DNA of 50,333 bases from Deltaproteobacteria bacterium. GTDB taxonomy: Bacteria; Desulfobacterota; JACPFL01. The notes below the pieces were generated by a model. The model saw nothing but the letters and a program-made list of their open reading frames with translations, did not search any database and had not been told where the DNA came from. Of this stretch, positions 32,146 to 45,256 are shown in pieces; positions within the stretch are counted from its first letter, which is position 1; each line of letters begins with the position of its first letter. The stretch lies in assembly GCA_016183025.1 (NCBI GenBank), contig JACPFL010000153.1, positions 1 to 50,333 on the forward strand, given 5' to 3'. A program made the position numbers and the translations under genes.

Positions 32146-32167
32146 TGGTAGCAGAATGGTAGCAAAT
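32146..32167 (+). repeat. Tandem TGGTAGC pair, 11-bp spaced (right copy)
   Basis: TGGTAGCAGAA TGGTAGCAAAT; same unit and spacing as 21729-21750. Confidence 0.6.
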
Positions 32168-32246
32168 GGCGGGATCGGCGGCAGCGATGTTCTGGAAGTC
32201 AATGATCTTGTTGGCTATTTCCATTCCGGCCCGGTCCCTTGCCCGT

Positions 32247-32864
32247 CTACTTCTCGTTGACCGACAGGATGACCTTCCAGAGGGAGCAGCGGTGGCGTTT
32301 GTAGATGCGCGCCTTCTCCAGGTGCGCTCCCCGGATCAGCGCCCCCAGGTCCAGGTCCGAGCGCCAGCCGATCTTCGTGCACAGGGGCGAGAGGGCCTGC
32401 TCGATCCGCCCCAGGACCGGGTTCTCGCTCCGGAAGTGGTTGATCAGGACCAGGAGCCCCCCGCGTTTCACCACCCGCTTCATCTCCAGGACCATGTTGA
32501 CGGGATCGGGGACCACGCTCACGACGTGGGCCGCGACGGCGTGGTCGAAGCTATCCGTGGGGAACTCCATCCGGGTGGCGTCCATCTCCCGGAGGGTGAC
32601 GTTGCGAAGGCCCTGTTCATCCACCTTCTTGCGGGCCTCCCGCAGCATCTCGGGGGAGAGGTCGATGCCGGTGACCCGGCACCATCGGGGGTACAGGCCG
32701 AGGGAGATCCCTGTCCCCACGCCCACATCCAGAACCTGATCGCCGGGCTTCAGGGGGATCATGGAGATGACATGCCGCTCGCGACCGTAGAAGAGCTTCT
32801 TGAAGATGAGGTCGTAGAAGCTTGAATAGGTCCCGTAGATTCGCTTGATCGACTCCGCGTCCAT
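32247..32864 (-). CDS. Class I SAM-dependent methyltransferase (PmtA/UbiE-like, possible phospholipid N-methyltransferase)
   Basis: Start chosen at MDAESIKRIYGTYSSFYDLIFKKLFYGRERHVI; VLDVGVGTGISLGLYP...GIDLSPEML. Confidence 0.88.
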   Translation of the reverse strand: MDAESIKRIYGTYSSFYDLIFKKLFYGRERHVISMIPLKPGDQVLDVGVGTGISLGLYPRWCRVTGIDLSPEMLREARKKVDEQGLRNVTLREMDATRMEFPTDSFDHAVAAHVVSVVPDPVNMVLEMKRVVKRGGLLVLINHFRSENPVLGRIEQALSPLCTKIGWRSDLDLGALIRGAHLEKARIYKRHRCSLWKVILSVNEK

Positions 32865-32965
32865 GACCCGCTCTCCTCCGCTGCACCCGCGCTGCCACTG
32901 CCCTGTTGGATCCGCCACACGATGCGACATCCCGCGACCCGGCCCCGGCATCCCCCGGAGGCCCG

Positions 32966-33886
32966 TCATGCCCGCCTGCCCGCCGCCCGGCCCTTCCCCC
33001 CCGGCCAGGCCAGGACGACGGGGCTCGCGACGAAGATGGACGAGTACGTCCCGACGATCACCCCGAGGAACAGCGCCAGCGCGAAGTCGCGGATCACCTC
33101 GCCTCCGAGGAACAGCAGGGCCAGGATCGTGAAGATCGCGCTGAGCCCTGTGATCAGGGTACGCGACAGGGTCTCGTTGACGCTGAGGTTGATGAGCGTC
33201 GCCAGCAGGCCCCTCGGGTTGAGCCGCTGGTTCTCCCGGATCCGGTCGAACACCACCACCGTGTCGGTCAGCGAGTAGCCAGCCAGGGTCAGCAGGGCCG
33301 TCACGATGAGCAGGGTGATCTCCTTGTTCAGGATGAAGAGGATGCCCAGGACCACCAGGACGTCATGGAAGGTCGCGATGGTGGCCGCCACCCCAAACTT
33401 GAACTGGAAGCGGGCGGCAATGTAGATGATGATCCCGACGAAGGAGAGCAGGATGGCGATGGCCGCGTCCCGGCGGAGCTTCTCGCCCACGGCGGGACCG
33501 ATCTCGGTCGTGGACTCGACCTCGAACCGGTTGTCCGGGAACTGACGGCGGAAGCCCTCCAGCAGCGCCTTCGAGATCTCCGCCGGCGGGAGGTCCGTGC
33601 GCTTCACGCGGATCAGGAGGCGGTTGCCCTCGGAGATCTGCTGGAGCTCGGCCCCGCGGAACCCCGCCTGTTCGGCCACGGACCGCGCCGCCCCGATCCC
33701 CACGGGCCGCTCGAACCTGAGCTGGATGGCGGTCCCCCCCGCGAACTCGATCCCCAGGTTCCCCCGCCCCGTGGCGATCAGGATGAAGGCGACCACCCCC
33801 AGGGCGCACAGGGCCCCGGACAGGGCATACGCGTATCGGCGGCGCCCCACGAAATCAAAGCTGGTCTTCTTCCGGAAGAACTCCAC
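32966..33886 (-). CDS. secF: Protein translocase subunit SecF
   Basis: GIEFAGGTAIQLRF, AGYSLTDTVVVFDRIREN. Confidence 0.96.
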   Translation of the reverse strand: MEFFRKKTSFDFVGRRRYAYALSGALCALGVVAFILIATGRGNLGIEFAGGTAIQLRFERPVGIGAARSVAEQAGFRGAELQQISEGNRLLIRVKRTDLPPAEISKALLEGFRRQFPDNRFEVESTTEIGPAVGEKLRRDAAIAILLSFVGIIIYIAARFQFKFGVAATIATFHDVLVVLGILFILNKEITLLIVTALLTLAGYSLTDTVVVFDRIRENQRLNPRGLLATLINLSVNETLSRTLITGLSAIFTILALLFLGGEVIRDFALALFLGVIVGTYSSIFVASPVVLAWPGGKGRAAGRRA

Positions 33887-33900
33887 CTTCCGCTCCGATC

Positions 33901-35499
33901 TCAGATGCTCAGGGTCTTCAGGACCCGGCGCCGCAGGATCATGTCGAAGATGACGCGCGTGCTCACCACGGCCGTGAACAGGTTGATCAGGACCCCCAGG
34001 CTCAATGTCACGGCGAACCCCTTGATGGGGCCCGTCCCGAACTGGAAGAGGACCACGGCGGTAATCAGGGTGGTGACGTGGGAGTCGATGATGGCCACGA
34101 GCGCGCGGTCGTAGCCCGCCTCCACCGCCGCCCGGATGGGCTTCCCCGCCCGGAGCTCCTCCCGGATCCGCTCGAAGATCAGGACATTCGAATCCACGGC
34201 CATGCCGACCGTCAGGGCGATCCCCGCGATGCCGGGCAGCGTCAACGTGGCGTTCAACGCCGCCAGGGCCGCCATCAGGAACAGCACGTTCAGAAACAGG
34301 GCGAGGTCGGCGATCAGGCCCGAGAGCCGGTAGTAGAGGAGCATGAAGAGGATCACCGCCAGCCCGCCGATCACCGTCGCCCGCACCCCCTTCTCGATGG
34401 AGTCCCGGCCCAGGGAGGGCCCTACGGTCACGTTCTGGTTGATCTTCACCGGCGCCGGCAGGGCCCCGGCCCGGAGCACGATCGCGAGGTCCCTGACCTC
34501 GTCCTCGGTGAACTGCCCCGTGATCTGTGCCCGGCCCCCGCTGATCCGCTCCTGGATCACCGGGGCGGAGTAGACGGTCCCGTCCAGCACGATGGCCAGC
34601 CGTTCCTTGACGTGCTCGCCGGTGATCCGCTCGAACGCCCGGGCTCCCCGCGAGTCGAAGGTCAGCGAGACGTAAGGCTCGCTGAACTGCCCGAGCTGCA
34701 CCCGCGCGTCGGTGATCCCTTCGCCGGTCATCAGGGCCCGCTTCTTGAGCAGGTACGGGGTGCGCGTCACCTGGCCGGTCTGGCGGTCGGTCTTGCGCTC
34801 GTAAAGGAGCTCGCTCCCCTCGGGGACGCTCCCGCGCAGGGCCTCCTCGAGGCTGTGCTGCTCGTCCACGAGCTTTAACTCGAGCTGGGCGGTCTTGCCG
34901 ATGAGGTCGATGGCCCGCTGGGGATCGCGCAGCCCGGGGAGCTGGATGATGATCCCCCGATCGCCCTCCTGGACGATCATCGGCTCGCGCACGCCGAACT
35001 GATCCACGCGGTTCCGGATCGTCTCCAGGGCCTGGCGGACCGCCGACTCCTGGATGTGCGACGCCTCCCGCGGGTCCAGCCCCAGGGTGACCTGCGCCTG
35101 GCCGTCGCGCGTCCCCGTCCCGAGCACCCGCAGCCCGGGGAGCTCGTCGCGCACGGCGGCCACCAGCAGGTCGCCGGCCTGGGCCTGGGTCAGGCTGACG
35201 CGGATCTGCCCGTTCGGGACCCGTTCGAGGGTCGCGTAGCTGATCTGCTTCTTGCGCATGACATCGCGCGTCTCGGCCGCGTAGCGCTCCAGGGCCCCCT
35301 CGACGGCCTTCTCCGTCTCCACCTGGAGCCCCAGGTACATCCCCCCCTGCAGGTCGAGCCCCAGGTTGATCGGCTCGATCGGGGCCAGGGCGCGGAACCA
35401 GGCCGGCAGGGCCACGTCCAGCGTCGGCAGCAGGACCACCCCGGAGCCGAGGATCAGCACCCCGATGAGCGCCAGACGCCAGCGAATGCTCCCCGTCAT
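33901..35499 (-). CDS. secD: Protein translocase subunit SecD
   Basis: NLGLDLQGGMYLGLQVET, GMAVDSNVLIFERIREELR. Confidence 0.97.
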   Translation of the reverse strand: MTGSIRWRLALIGVLILGSGVVLLPTLDVALPAWFRALAPIEPINLGLDLQGGMYLGLQVETEKAVEGALERYAAETRDVMRKKQISYATLERVPNGQIRVSLTQAQAGDLLVAAVRDELPGLRVLGTGTRDGQAQVTLGLDPREASHIQESAVRQALETIRNRVDQFGVREPMIVQEGDRGIIIQLPGLRDPQRAIDLIGKTAQLELKLVDEQHSLEEALRGSVPEGSELLYERKTDRQTGQVTRTPYLLKKRALMTGEGITDARVQLGQFSEPYVSLTFDSRGARAFERITGEHVKERLAIVLDGTVYSAPVIQERISGGRAQITGQFTEDEVRDLAIVLRAGALPAPVKINQNVTVGPSLGRDSIEKGVRATVIGGLAVILFMLLYYRLSGLIADLALFLNVLFLMAALAALNATLTLPGIAGIALTVGMAVDSNVLIFERIREELRAGKPIRAAVEAGYDRALVAIIDSHVTTLITAVVLFQFGTGPIKGFAVTLSLGVLINLFTAVVSTRVIFDMILRRRVLKTLSI

Positions 35500-35506
35500 G
35501 CCGCCC

Positions 35507-38009
<2,503 letters not shown>

Positions 38010-38021
38010 TCCGGGGAACCC

Positions 38022-39236
38022 TCAGTAGAGGCGCTTGATGGTCGTGCCGGGATAGTAGTAGGCGAGGATATCGCCGTAGCCGTACCCGAGGTCGGCCATG
38101 CCCTTGGCCCCCCACTGGCACATCCCGACCCCATGCCCGTAACCCTTCCCCCAGAAGTGGAACACACCCGCGATGTTCCAGATGGTGAAGAAGGTGCTGC
38201 GGATCTTGTCGTTGCCGACGATCCGACGCAGCTCCCGGGCAGCGATCTCGCGCTTCGTCCCGCGGTCGCCCACCAGCTCAACCGCGAGGGCACGCTGGGT
38301 CTTGCTCCAACGCACCACCTCCAGCTGGCGCAGCCCCCGCACCGGATAGCTCGCCCCGCGCAGCAAACGTTCGAGCTCCTCCTGCCGGATCCGGTAGCGC
38401 CAGTGGTAATCGGGCGACGCGCCGTCGAATCGGCAGGCGACCCCCTCGAGGTAGGGGAACCGCTCCCCCCAGACGTCCGCAGCGTCCTCGGTCTGTCCGC
38501 CGGAGGTGGCGTGGTAGGCGGCCAGGATGAGCTGGCCACGGTACGTCACGACCTCTCCCGTGGTCTCGCGGACGGCCGCGGCGGCCCGGGCGTCCTCCAG
38601 GCCGGCCCCCAGGTAGAGCTGGTCCGCCACGGTCGACTCGAGATGATAGGGGAGGTCGCGCCGCCGCGCCTTCTGGTAGAGCGCATAGGTCCGCGCGGCC
38701 ACCGCCTGCGCCTTGAGGGCCTCCGGGTGCCACGTGGAGGAGACCTCGGCGTTGATGAGCCCGATCAGGTAGGCCTCGACGGCGGTCTCGTTCACGACGA
38801 CCAGACCGCGCTCGCCCTGGATGACCTCGATGCGGTCGTGAAACCTCCGCCCGTTCACCGTGACGAGGCCGCTGCGGGCCCGTACGCTCAGCGGGCGCCA
38901 CGGACCCACGCGTTCCAGCATCCTCACCTGCTGGGGCGTGACGTCCACGCGGGCCTCCTCGGCACCCAGGATCTCGCCCGTGCGCAGGTCCAGCACGGAC
39001 AACCCGTTCCCCTCGATCTGCGCCGACGCGATGTCCTTGAAGACCGCGATGCGCACGGCAGGGCCGGTGAACGAGCGGGCTGGCACGGGCAGGAGCGCGG
39101 CCGCCGTCACCACGACGCAAGGGAGAATACGTCTCACACGCGCATGGTAGGCGACCAGCCGCACGCCGACACCGTACACAGAATCGTCCCTGGTGTCAAG
39201 GCGCCATCGATGGCCATCGATGAGGTGGACGATCAC
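38022..39236 (-). CDS. SpoIID/LytB domain lytic transglycosylase-like protein (start uncertain)
   Basis: YLIGLINAEVSSTWHPEALKAQAVAARTYALYQ...YHATSGGQTEDAADVWGERFPYLEGV...GYGHGVGMCQWGAKGMADLG. Confidence 0.92.
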   Translation of the reverse strand: MIVHLIDGHRWRLDTRDDSVYGVGVRLVAYHARVRRILPCVVVTAAALLPVPARSFTGPAVRIAVFKDIASAQIEGNGLSVLDLRTGEILGAEEARVDVTPQQVRMLERVGPWRPLSVRARSGLVTVNGRRFHDRIEVIQGERGLVVVNETAVEAYLIGLINAEVSSTWHPEALKAQAVAARTYALYQKARRRDLPYHLESTVADQLYLGAGLEDARAAAAVRETTGEVVTYRGQLILAAYHATSGGQTEDAADVWGERFPYLEGVACRFDGASPDYHWRYRIRQEELERLLRGASYPVRGLRQLEVVRWSKTQRALAVELVGDRGTKREIAARELRRIVGNDKIRSTFFTIWNIAGVFHFWGKGYGHGVGMCQWGAKGMADLGYGYGDILAYYYPGTTIKRLY

Positions 39237-39273
39237 ACGGAGCAGCGGGAGGGCGCGTGCTCCCGGTGCGGCG

Positions 39274-40026
39274 TCAGGCCTTCCCGGTCCCGCGCTGCAG
39301 GAACGGGCGCAGGAGATCGATCGGGACGGGGAAGATCGTGGTGGAGTTCTGTTCCGCCCCGATCTCGGTGAGCGTCTGGAGGTAGCGGAGCTGCAGGGCC
39401 ATGGGGTGGGCGCTGATGATCTGGGAGGCCTCGGCCAGCTTGGTCGCGGCCTGGAACTCCCCCTCGGCGTTGATCACCTTGGCCCGCCGCTCCCGCTCCG
39501 CCTCGGCCTGCTTGGCCATGGCCCGCTGCATCTCGTGGGGCAGGTCGATGTGCTTGATCTCCACCAGCGACACCTTCACGCCCCACGGGCTGGCGTGGTG
39601 GTCGAGGATCTCCTGCAGCCGCTCGTTCATCCGCTCCCGCTGCGAGAGGATCTCGTCCAGCTCGGCCTGGCCGCAGACGTTCCGCAGCGTCGTCTGGGCG
39701 AGCTGGGACGTCGCGTAGAGGAAGTCCTCCACCTCGACCACGGCTTGCACGGGCCCCATGACCCGGAAGTAGACCACCGCGTTGACCTTGATCGAGACGT
39801 TGTCCCGGGTGATCACGTCCTGGGGCGGGACATCGAGGGCCACAGTGCGCAGGCTCATCCGGACCATCCGGTCCACGATCGGAATGAGGAGGATCAGCCC
39901 AGGGCCCTTGGCGCTGATGACGCGGCCGAGGCGGAAGATCACGCCGCGCTCGTACTCGTTCAGCACCCGGATGGCGCTGGACAGGATGATCACCCCGATG
40001 ATGATGGCAGCGGCGACGAAGATCAT
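39274..40026 (-). CDS. Slipin/SPFH (band 7) family protein
   Basis: [67 protein letters not shown]. Confidence 0.95.
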   Translation of the reverse strand: MIFVAAAIIIGVIILSSAIRVLNEYERGVIFRLGRVISAKGPGLILLIPIVDRMVRMSLRTVALDVPPQDVITRDNVSIKVNAVVYFRVMGPVQAVVEVEDFLYATSQLAQTTLRNVCGQAELDEILSQRERMNERLQEILDHHASPWGVKVSLVEIKHIDLPHEMQRAMAKQAEAERERRAKVINAEGEFQAATKLAEASQIISAHPMALQLRYLQTLTEIGAEQNSTTIFPVPIDLLRPFLQRGTGKA

Positions 40027-40034
40027 GCTCCCCC

Positions 40035-41363
40035 CTACCCGGACCGGGTCACGCGGACCTTCAGTCCCTCCACGCCCACGACCTTCACCGGCTCGCCGGC
40101 CTCGACCGGGACGTCACTCACGGCCGTCCAGAGCTCCCCGTGCAGGAAGACCCGCCCCTCGGGGGTCAGGGGGGTCCGGGCCACGCCGACCTCCCCGATC
40201 AGCCCCTCCGTGCCGGTCGTGGGCCGCCTGAGCCGGGCCTTGATCACCAGGGAGAAGGCCAGCAGGAAGAACGCGGCTGTGACGGCGGTGACCGGGATGA
40301 TCACCGCCCAGGAGACCCTGAGATAGGGCGCGGACGAGTCGAAGAGCATGAGCGAGCCCAGGATCATCGAGACGATCCCACCGGCGGTCAGCAGGCCCAG
40401 CGAGTGCACCTTCACCTCGGCGATGAACAGACCGATGGCGAGCAGGATGAGCAACAGCCCGGCGTAGTTGATGGGCAGGGTCTGGAAGGCGAAGAAGGCC
40501 AGGATCAAGGAGATCGCCCCCAGAACACCTGGCAGGATGGCCCCGGGGTTGGAGAGCTCGAAGATCAGGCCGTAGACCCCCAGCAGCATCAGGATGTAGG
40601 CGACGTTCGGGTCGCCGATGACGTTCAGGATCCGGTGGCGCAGGTCCATCTCCAGCTCCACCACCCGGGCGCCCCTGGTCTGCAGGGTCACCTTGCCCGA
40701 CACGGTCTCCACCACCCGCCCGTCCATCTGCTCGAGCAGGGAGCGGATGTCCGGCGCGACGATGTCCACGATCTTCTGCCGGAGGGCCTCCGCCTCGGTC
40801 GCCGAGATGCTCTTGCGCACGGCCCGCTCCGCCCACTGGACGTTCCGCCCGCGCTTCTCGGCGATGCTCTTCACGTAGGCGGCGGCATCGTTCTCGACCT
40901 TCTCGGACATCTCCTTGGTCATCTGCCCGCCGCCGAGAGCCACCGGGTGCGCGGCCCCGATGTTGGTGCCGGGGGACATCGCGGCCACGTGGGCGGCCAG
41001 CGTGATCATCACGCCGGCCGAGGCGGCCCGGGCCCCGCTCGGATGCACATAGACCACCACGGGGAGGGGGCTGTTCAGCATCTCCTTGACGATGACGCGC
41101 ATGGAGGTGTCCAGCCCCCCCGGCGTGTCCAGCATCACCACCAGGAACGCCGAGCCGTTCTCCCGGGCCTTCTGCAGGCTCTCCGAGAAGTACTGGGCGG
41201 CGACCGGGTTGATCACCCCATCGATCCGGGCGACGCTGACCTGGCGCGCGGGGGCCGGACCGGCGGGGCCGGGCGCGGCGCTGGACAGAGAGGCCATGAG
41301 GAGGAGGCCCCCCAGGAGCCGCCGCCTCCGGAGCAGGGCTGTCAGGTGCCGCTGGGACCACAT
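40035..41363 (-). CDS. NfeD family membrane-bound serine protease (ClpP-like N-terminus, C-terminal OB domain)
   Basis: [48 protein letters not shown]-terminal [25 protein letters not shown]; adjacent to slipin as usual. Confidence 0.94.
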   Translation of the reverse strand: MWSQRHLTALLRRRRLLGGLLLMASLSSAAPGPAGPAPARQVSVARIDGVINPVAAQYFSESLQKARENGSAFLVVMLDTPGGLDTSMRVIVKEMLNSPLPVVVYVHPSGARAASAGVMITLAAHVAAMSPGTNIGAAHPVALGGGQMTKEMSEKVENDAAAYVKSIAEKRGRNVQWAERAVRKSISATEAEALRQKIVDIVAPDIRSLLEQMDGRVVETVSGKVTLQTRGARVVELEMDLRHRILNVIGDPNVAYILMLLGVYGLIFELSNPGAILPGVLGAISLILAFFAFQTLPINYAGLLLILLAIGLFIAEVKVHSLGLLTAGGIVSMILGSLMLFDSSAPYLRVSWAVIIPVTAVTAAFFLLAFSLVIKARLRRPTTGTEGLIGEVGVARTPLTPEGRVFLHGELWTAVSDVPVEAGEPVKVVGVEGLKVRVTRSG

Positions 41364-41368
41364 GGTCC

Positions 41369-42028
41369 TCACCCCGCCACCCGCAGGTACTCCCGCTGGA
41401 GGCCCTGCAGGTCCTCCCAGGCCTCCCGCTTCCGGGCCGGGTTGCGGAGGAGGAAGGCCGGGTGATAGGTCGGCAGCACGCGGATCCCTCCGAGGGCGTG
41501 GAACCGACCGCGCAGGCGGGTGATCCGTTCGGAGGTCCCGAGCAGGACCTGGGCCGCGAAGCCCCCCAGGGTCAGGATCAGCCTGGGGCGGATGGCTTCG
41601 ATCTGCTGCAGCAGGAACGGGCGGCAGGAGGCGATCTCGTCAGGGAGCGGGTCCCTGTTGCCGGGGGGCCGGCACTTCAAGACGTTGGCGATGTACACCT
41701 CGCCGCGGCTCAGCCCGATCGCGCCCAGCATGCGGTCCAGGAGCTGGCCCGCGGCGCCCACGAAGGGCTCCCCCCGCAGGTCCTCCTCCCGTCCTGGCGC
41801 CTCGCCCACGAGCATCACCAGCGCCCGGGGATTGCCGACGCCGAAGACCAGGTGGGTCCGCCCCTGCGCCAGGCGGCAGCGGGTGCAGTCCCCCAGGTCG
41901 GCCCGCACCTGCTCCAGCGTGCGGCGTCGCGGGGGAACCCCCTGGACGCCGGCCGCCTCCAGGAAGGCCAGGTAGCCACCCAGCCCGGCCACGAGATGGG
42001 CCAACTCGCTCCGCGCGCGCCCGCTCAC
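41369..42028 (-). CDS. Family 4 (type) uracil-DNA glycosylase, Fe-S
   Basis: [21 protein letters not shown]...[28 protein letters not shown]...[13 protein letters not shown]. Confidence 0.95.
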   Translation of the reverse strand: MSGRARSELAHLVAGLGGYLAFLEAAGVQGVPPRRRTLEQVRADLGDCTRCRLAQGRTHLVFGVGNPRALVMLVGEAPGREEDLRGEPFVGAAGQLLDRMLGAIGLSRGEVYIANVLKCRPPGNRDPLPDEIASCRPFLLQQIEAIRPRLILTLGGFAAQVLLGTSERITRLRGRFHALGGIRVLPTYHPAFLLRNPARKREAWEDLQGLQREYLRVAG

Positions 42029-43239
42029 CCCGGCTCCCTTCGCCGGCGCATGGCGGCCACCTTGTCCCAGATCCGCTCCGCGACCTCCTCTTTGTCCAGG
42101 ATCGGGAGGCTCTCGATCTTCCCGTCGCGGTCCAGGAGTTTGACGACGTTGGTCTCCACCTCGAACCCGGCGCCCGGGACGGTGACGTCGTTGGCCACGA
42201 TCAGGTCCAGGGACTTCTCCTGCATCTTCCGCCAGGCATTCTCCAGCAGCTCCTCGGTCTCGGCGGCGAACCCCACCAGGAACTGCTGCTCGTTGCGCTT
42301 GGCCACGTCCAACAGGATGTCCGGGGTGCGCTCCAGCTCCACGCTCCAGGTCTGCGCGGCCCCTTTCTTCAGCTTCCGCGGGGCGGCCGTGCGCGGGCGG
42401 AAGTCGGCCACGGCCGCCGCCATCATGAGGATGGTCGTCCCGTTCAGCGCGGCAAGCACCTCGTCGCGCATCTGCTCCGCGGTGCCGACCCGCCGCAGCT
42501 CCACGCCGCGGGGCGCGGGAAGCTCCGTGGGGCCGCTCACCAGGGTGACCTGGGCCCCCCGCCGGACCGCCACCTGCGCCAGGGCGTAGCCCATACGTCC
42601 CGAGGAGCGGTTGCTGAGCACCCGGACCGGGTCCAGGGGCTCCTCGGTGGGCCCGGCGGTGACCACGACCCGCTCCCCCTCCAGGTCCTTGGGCGCCAGC
42701 AGGATCTCGACCTCCTCAACGATCTCCTCGGGCTCTGGGAGCCGGCCGGGTCCGACCCGCCCGCACGCCAGGGCCCCCACCCCAGGCTCGACGGTGCGGT
42801 ACCCGTAACGCCGCACCTGCTCCAGGTTGGCCTGGACCGCCGGGTGGTCATACATGAGGTCGCTCATCGAGGGGGCCAGCAGGACAGGGGCACGGGTGGC
42901 CAGGGCCATGGTGGTGAGCAGATCGTCGGCCAGTCCATGGGCGAGCTTGGCGATGACGTCGGCCGAGGCCGGAGCGATCAGGAGCAGGTGGGCCCGCTCT
43001 GGCAGGGCGATGTGGCCGATCTCCTGCTCCCGGACGAGCTGGAAGAGCTCCGTGTGGACGGGCTGGCGCGTGAGGGTCTGCAGGGTGAGCGGGGTCACGA
43101 ACTCCAGGGCGTGCTTCGTCAGGACCGCGTGGACCTCGGCCCCGCGCCTGATGAGAAGCCGGGCGAGCTCCGGCGCCTTGTAGGCGGCGATCCCCCCGGT
43201 GACGCCAAGGAGGATGATCTTACCGCTGAGCGGCTGCAC
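42025..43239 (-). CDS. coaBC: Bifunctional phosphopantothenoylcysteine decarboxylase/phosphopantothenate--cysteine ligase
   Basis: GTG start at [54 protein letters not shown]. Confidence 0.96.
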   Translation of the reverse strand: MQPLSGKIILLGVTGGIAAYKAPELARLLIRRGAEVHAVLTKHALEFVTPLTLQTLTRQPVHTELFQLVREQEIGHIALPERAHLLLIAPASADVIAKLAHGLADDLLTTMALATRAPVLLAPSMSDLMYDHPAVQANLEQVRRYGYRTVEPGVGALACGRVGPGRLPEPEEIVEEVEILLAPKDLEGERVVVTAGPTEEPLDPVRVLSNRSSGRMGYALAQVAVRRGAQVTLVSGPTELPAPRGVELRRVGTAEQMRDEVLAALNGTTILMMAAAVADFRPRTAAPRKLKKGAAQTWSVELERTPDILLDVAKRNEQQFLVGFAAETEELLENAWRKMQEKSLDLIVANDVTVPGAGFEVETNVVKLLDRDGKIESLPILDKEEVAERIWDKVAAMRRRREPG

Positions 43240-44650
43240 CGATCCACTCCTGCCCGGCCTGGACCAGGCGATCGAGCTCAGCCGGGGAGCGCCCCTCGAC
43301 ATACAGGCGGACCACCGGCTCGGTCCCTGACGGCCGCACGAGGAGCCAGGCGCCGCCCTCCAGGAGGAACTTCCGGCCATCCAGCTCGGTGACCTCCTGG
43401 ACCGGCAGGCCGGCGAAGGCCTGCGGGGGCGCCTGCAGCCGCTGCTGCAGGCGCTCACGGTCGCGGGCTGGCAGGGGAACGTCGACGCGGCGGGTCACCC
43501 GGACCCCCACCTCGTCGTAGAGTCGCGCGAGCAGCGCCCGCAGCGACTGCCCCTCGGCCGCCACCATCTCGGCGACGAGGAGGCAGGCCAGCACCCCGTC
43601 CTTCTCCGGGACATGTCCCTGCATGCTGAACCCGCAGCTCTCCTCGCCGGCCATCACCACCTGCCCCCGGGCGATCTGCTCGCCGAGGTACTTGAACCCC
43701 ACCGGCGTCTCATAGACCTTCAGCCCGTGCCGGCGCGCGACCGCGTCGATCAAGTGCGTGGTGGCCACGCTCCGGGCGACCCCACCCTGCAGCCCGCGGC
43801 TCCGCACCAGGTAGTCGAGCAGCAAGGCGAGCACCTGGTTGGCCTCGATGTAGCTCCCATCCCGATCGAGGATCCCGAAGCGGTCGCCATCGCCGTCCGT
43901 GGCCAGGCCGAGCGCCAGCTCCGGCTGTCCGGCCACCAGCGCGCGCAGCTCCCCGAGGTTCGCCTCCGAGGGATCAGGCGCGCTCCCTCCGAAATAGGGG
44001 TCCCGCCAGTTCCGGATGACGGTCACGCGCGCCCCGCACCGCCGGAGCGCCTCGTCCAGGTAGCCGCGTGTGGCCCCGTAGAACGGATCCGCGGCCACCT
44101 GGAGACGCGCCTGCTGGATCAGATCCGGTCGCGCCTTGGCCAGCACGCCCTCCAGGTATGACGCCTTTGGATCCAGGTCTTCCCAGAGACCCCGCCGGCG
44201 GGCGTCCGCCTCCTCCAGGACCGCGCAGGCACCCGGGTCCAGCCCATTGGCCCGGGCCTCGATGGCCCGCGTCTCCTCCGGCAGGGCCGGCCCTCCCCAT
44301 GCGGCGGAGAACTTGAGGCCGCTCCACTCCGGCGGGTTGTGGCTGGCGGTGATGTTCACGCCCCCGCGCGCCCGTTGGTTCAGCACGGCGAAGGCGAGCG
44401 TCGGCGTCGGCACGGGCTCCGTGATCACCTGGACCGACACCCCGGCGCCCGCCAGGACCTCCGCTGCCACGCGGGCAAAGCGCTCCCCGAGAAAGCGGGT
44501 GTCGTGCCCGACCACCACCCCGCGCCCCTCCGGCACGGTCTGTTGCACGTGCTCGGCGATGGCCCGCGTCACCACCCGGACGTTGGCCACGGTAACGTCC
44601 TCTGCGATGACCCCCCGCCACCCAGAAGTGCCGAACCTGATGCGCGCCAT
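43220..44650 (-). CDS. Phosphoglucomutase/phosphomannomutase family protein
   Basis: RFGTSGWRGVIAEDVTVANV, NITASHNPPEWSGLKFS, LATDGDGDRFGI, RPSGTEPVVRLYVE. Confidence 0.95.
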   Translation of the reverse strand: MARIRFGTSGWRGVIAEDVTVANVRVVTRAIAEHVQQTVPEGRGVVVGHDTRFLGERFARVAAEVLAGAGVSVQVITEPVPTPTLAFAVLNQRARGGVNITASHNPPEWSGLKFSAAWGGPALPEETRAIEARANGLDPGACAVLEEADARRRGLWEDLDPKASYLEGVLAKARPDLIQQARLQVAADPFYGATRGYLDEALRRCGARVTVIRNWRDPYFGGSAPDPSEANLGELRALVAGQPELALGLATDGDGDRFGILDRDGSYIEANQVLALLLDYLVRSRGLQGGVARSVATTHLIDAVARRHGLKVYETPVGFKYLGEQIARGQVVMAGEESCGFSMQGHVPEKDGVLACLLVAEMVAAEGQSLRALLARLYDEVGVRVTRRVDVPLPARDRERLQQRLQAPPQAFAGLPVQEVTELDGRKFLLEGGAWLLVRPSGTEPVVRLYVEGRSPAELDRLVQAGQEWIGAAAQR

Positions 44651-44689
44651 TTCGTCAGCCTGTTTCCACCGGTATCATTTCAAAACAAA

Positions 44690-44718
44690 ATTATATCAGC
44701 GGCGCCCCCGAGGGTCAA
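44690..44718 (-). promoter_or_regulatory. Sigma70-like promoter for phosphohexomutase-coaBC-UDG gene string
   Basis: TTGACC - 17 nt - TATAAT on minus strand, predicted start ~30-40 nt upstream of the ATG at 44650. Confidence 0.75.
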
Positions 44719-44767
44719 CGCTGGCAGGGCCCGTGTCTATGGAGGGCCCGGCGGGTGGGCTCCAACC

Positions 44768-45256
44768 TCACCGGGTCCCCCCAAACTTTCGCCGAAGCGC
44801 CTCGAGCGCAGCCGGCGGAACGAGCCCCTGCACTTCCCCGCCCATGCTGGCGATCTCCTTCACGATCCGCGCGCTCAGGTACGAATACGACTCCCCCGCC
44901 ATCATGAAAAAGGTCTCCACTTCCGGGGCCAGCCGCCGGTTCATCAGGGCCATCTGGAGCTCGTACTCGAAATCCGAGATCGCCCGGAGCCCCCGGAGCA
45001 CCACCCGCACCTGGCGCTTGCGCATGTACTCGATGAGCAGCCCGCTGAACGTGTCAACAGCAACGTTCGGCCGGTCGCCCAACGAGCGCCTGATGAGGTC
45101 GAGCCGCTCCTCCACGGTGAACAGGCACCGCTTGTCGGCATTCACGGCCACGGCCACGATGAGGTGGTCAAAGACATTCAGGCCCCGCTCGATCATGTCC
45201 AGGTGCCCGTTGGTCACGGGGTCGAAGGACCCCGGGTAGACGGCTCGGGTCGTCAT
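44768..45256 (-). CDS. coaD: Pantetheine-phosphate adenylyltransferase
   Basis: MTTRAVYPGSFDPVTNGHLDMIERGLNVFDHLIVAVAVN...ESYSYLSARIVKEIASMGG. Confidence 0.97.
   Translation of the reverse strand: MTTRAVYPGSFDPVTNGHLDMIERGLNVFDHLIVAVAVNADKRCLFTVEERLDLIRRSLGDRPNVAVDTFSGLLIEYMRKRQVRVVLRGLRAISDFEYELQMALMNRRLAPEVETFFMMAGESYSYLSARIVKEIASMGGEVQGLVPPAALEALRRKFGGTR

Noticed and set aside
21502-32246. Possible defence or phage island between pcm and the methyltransferase
   Set aside because: Despite mobile-element debris, no integrase, toxin-antitoxin, restriction, CRISPR or phage structural gene could be recognised; only the glucan synthase is intact.
32906-34114. 402-aa plus-strand ORF opposite secF/secD
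   Set aside because: Antisense shadow; minus strand carries clear SecF/SecD motifs.
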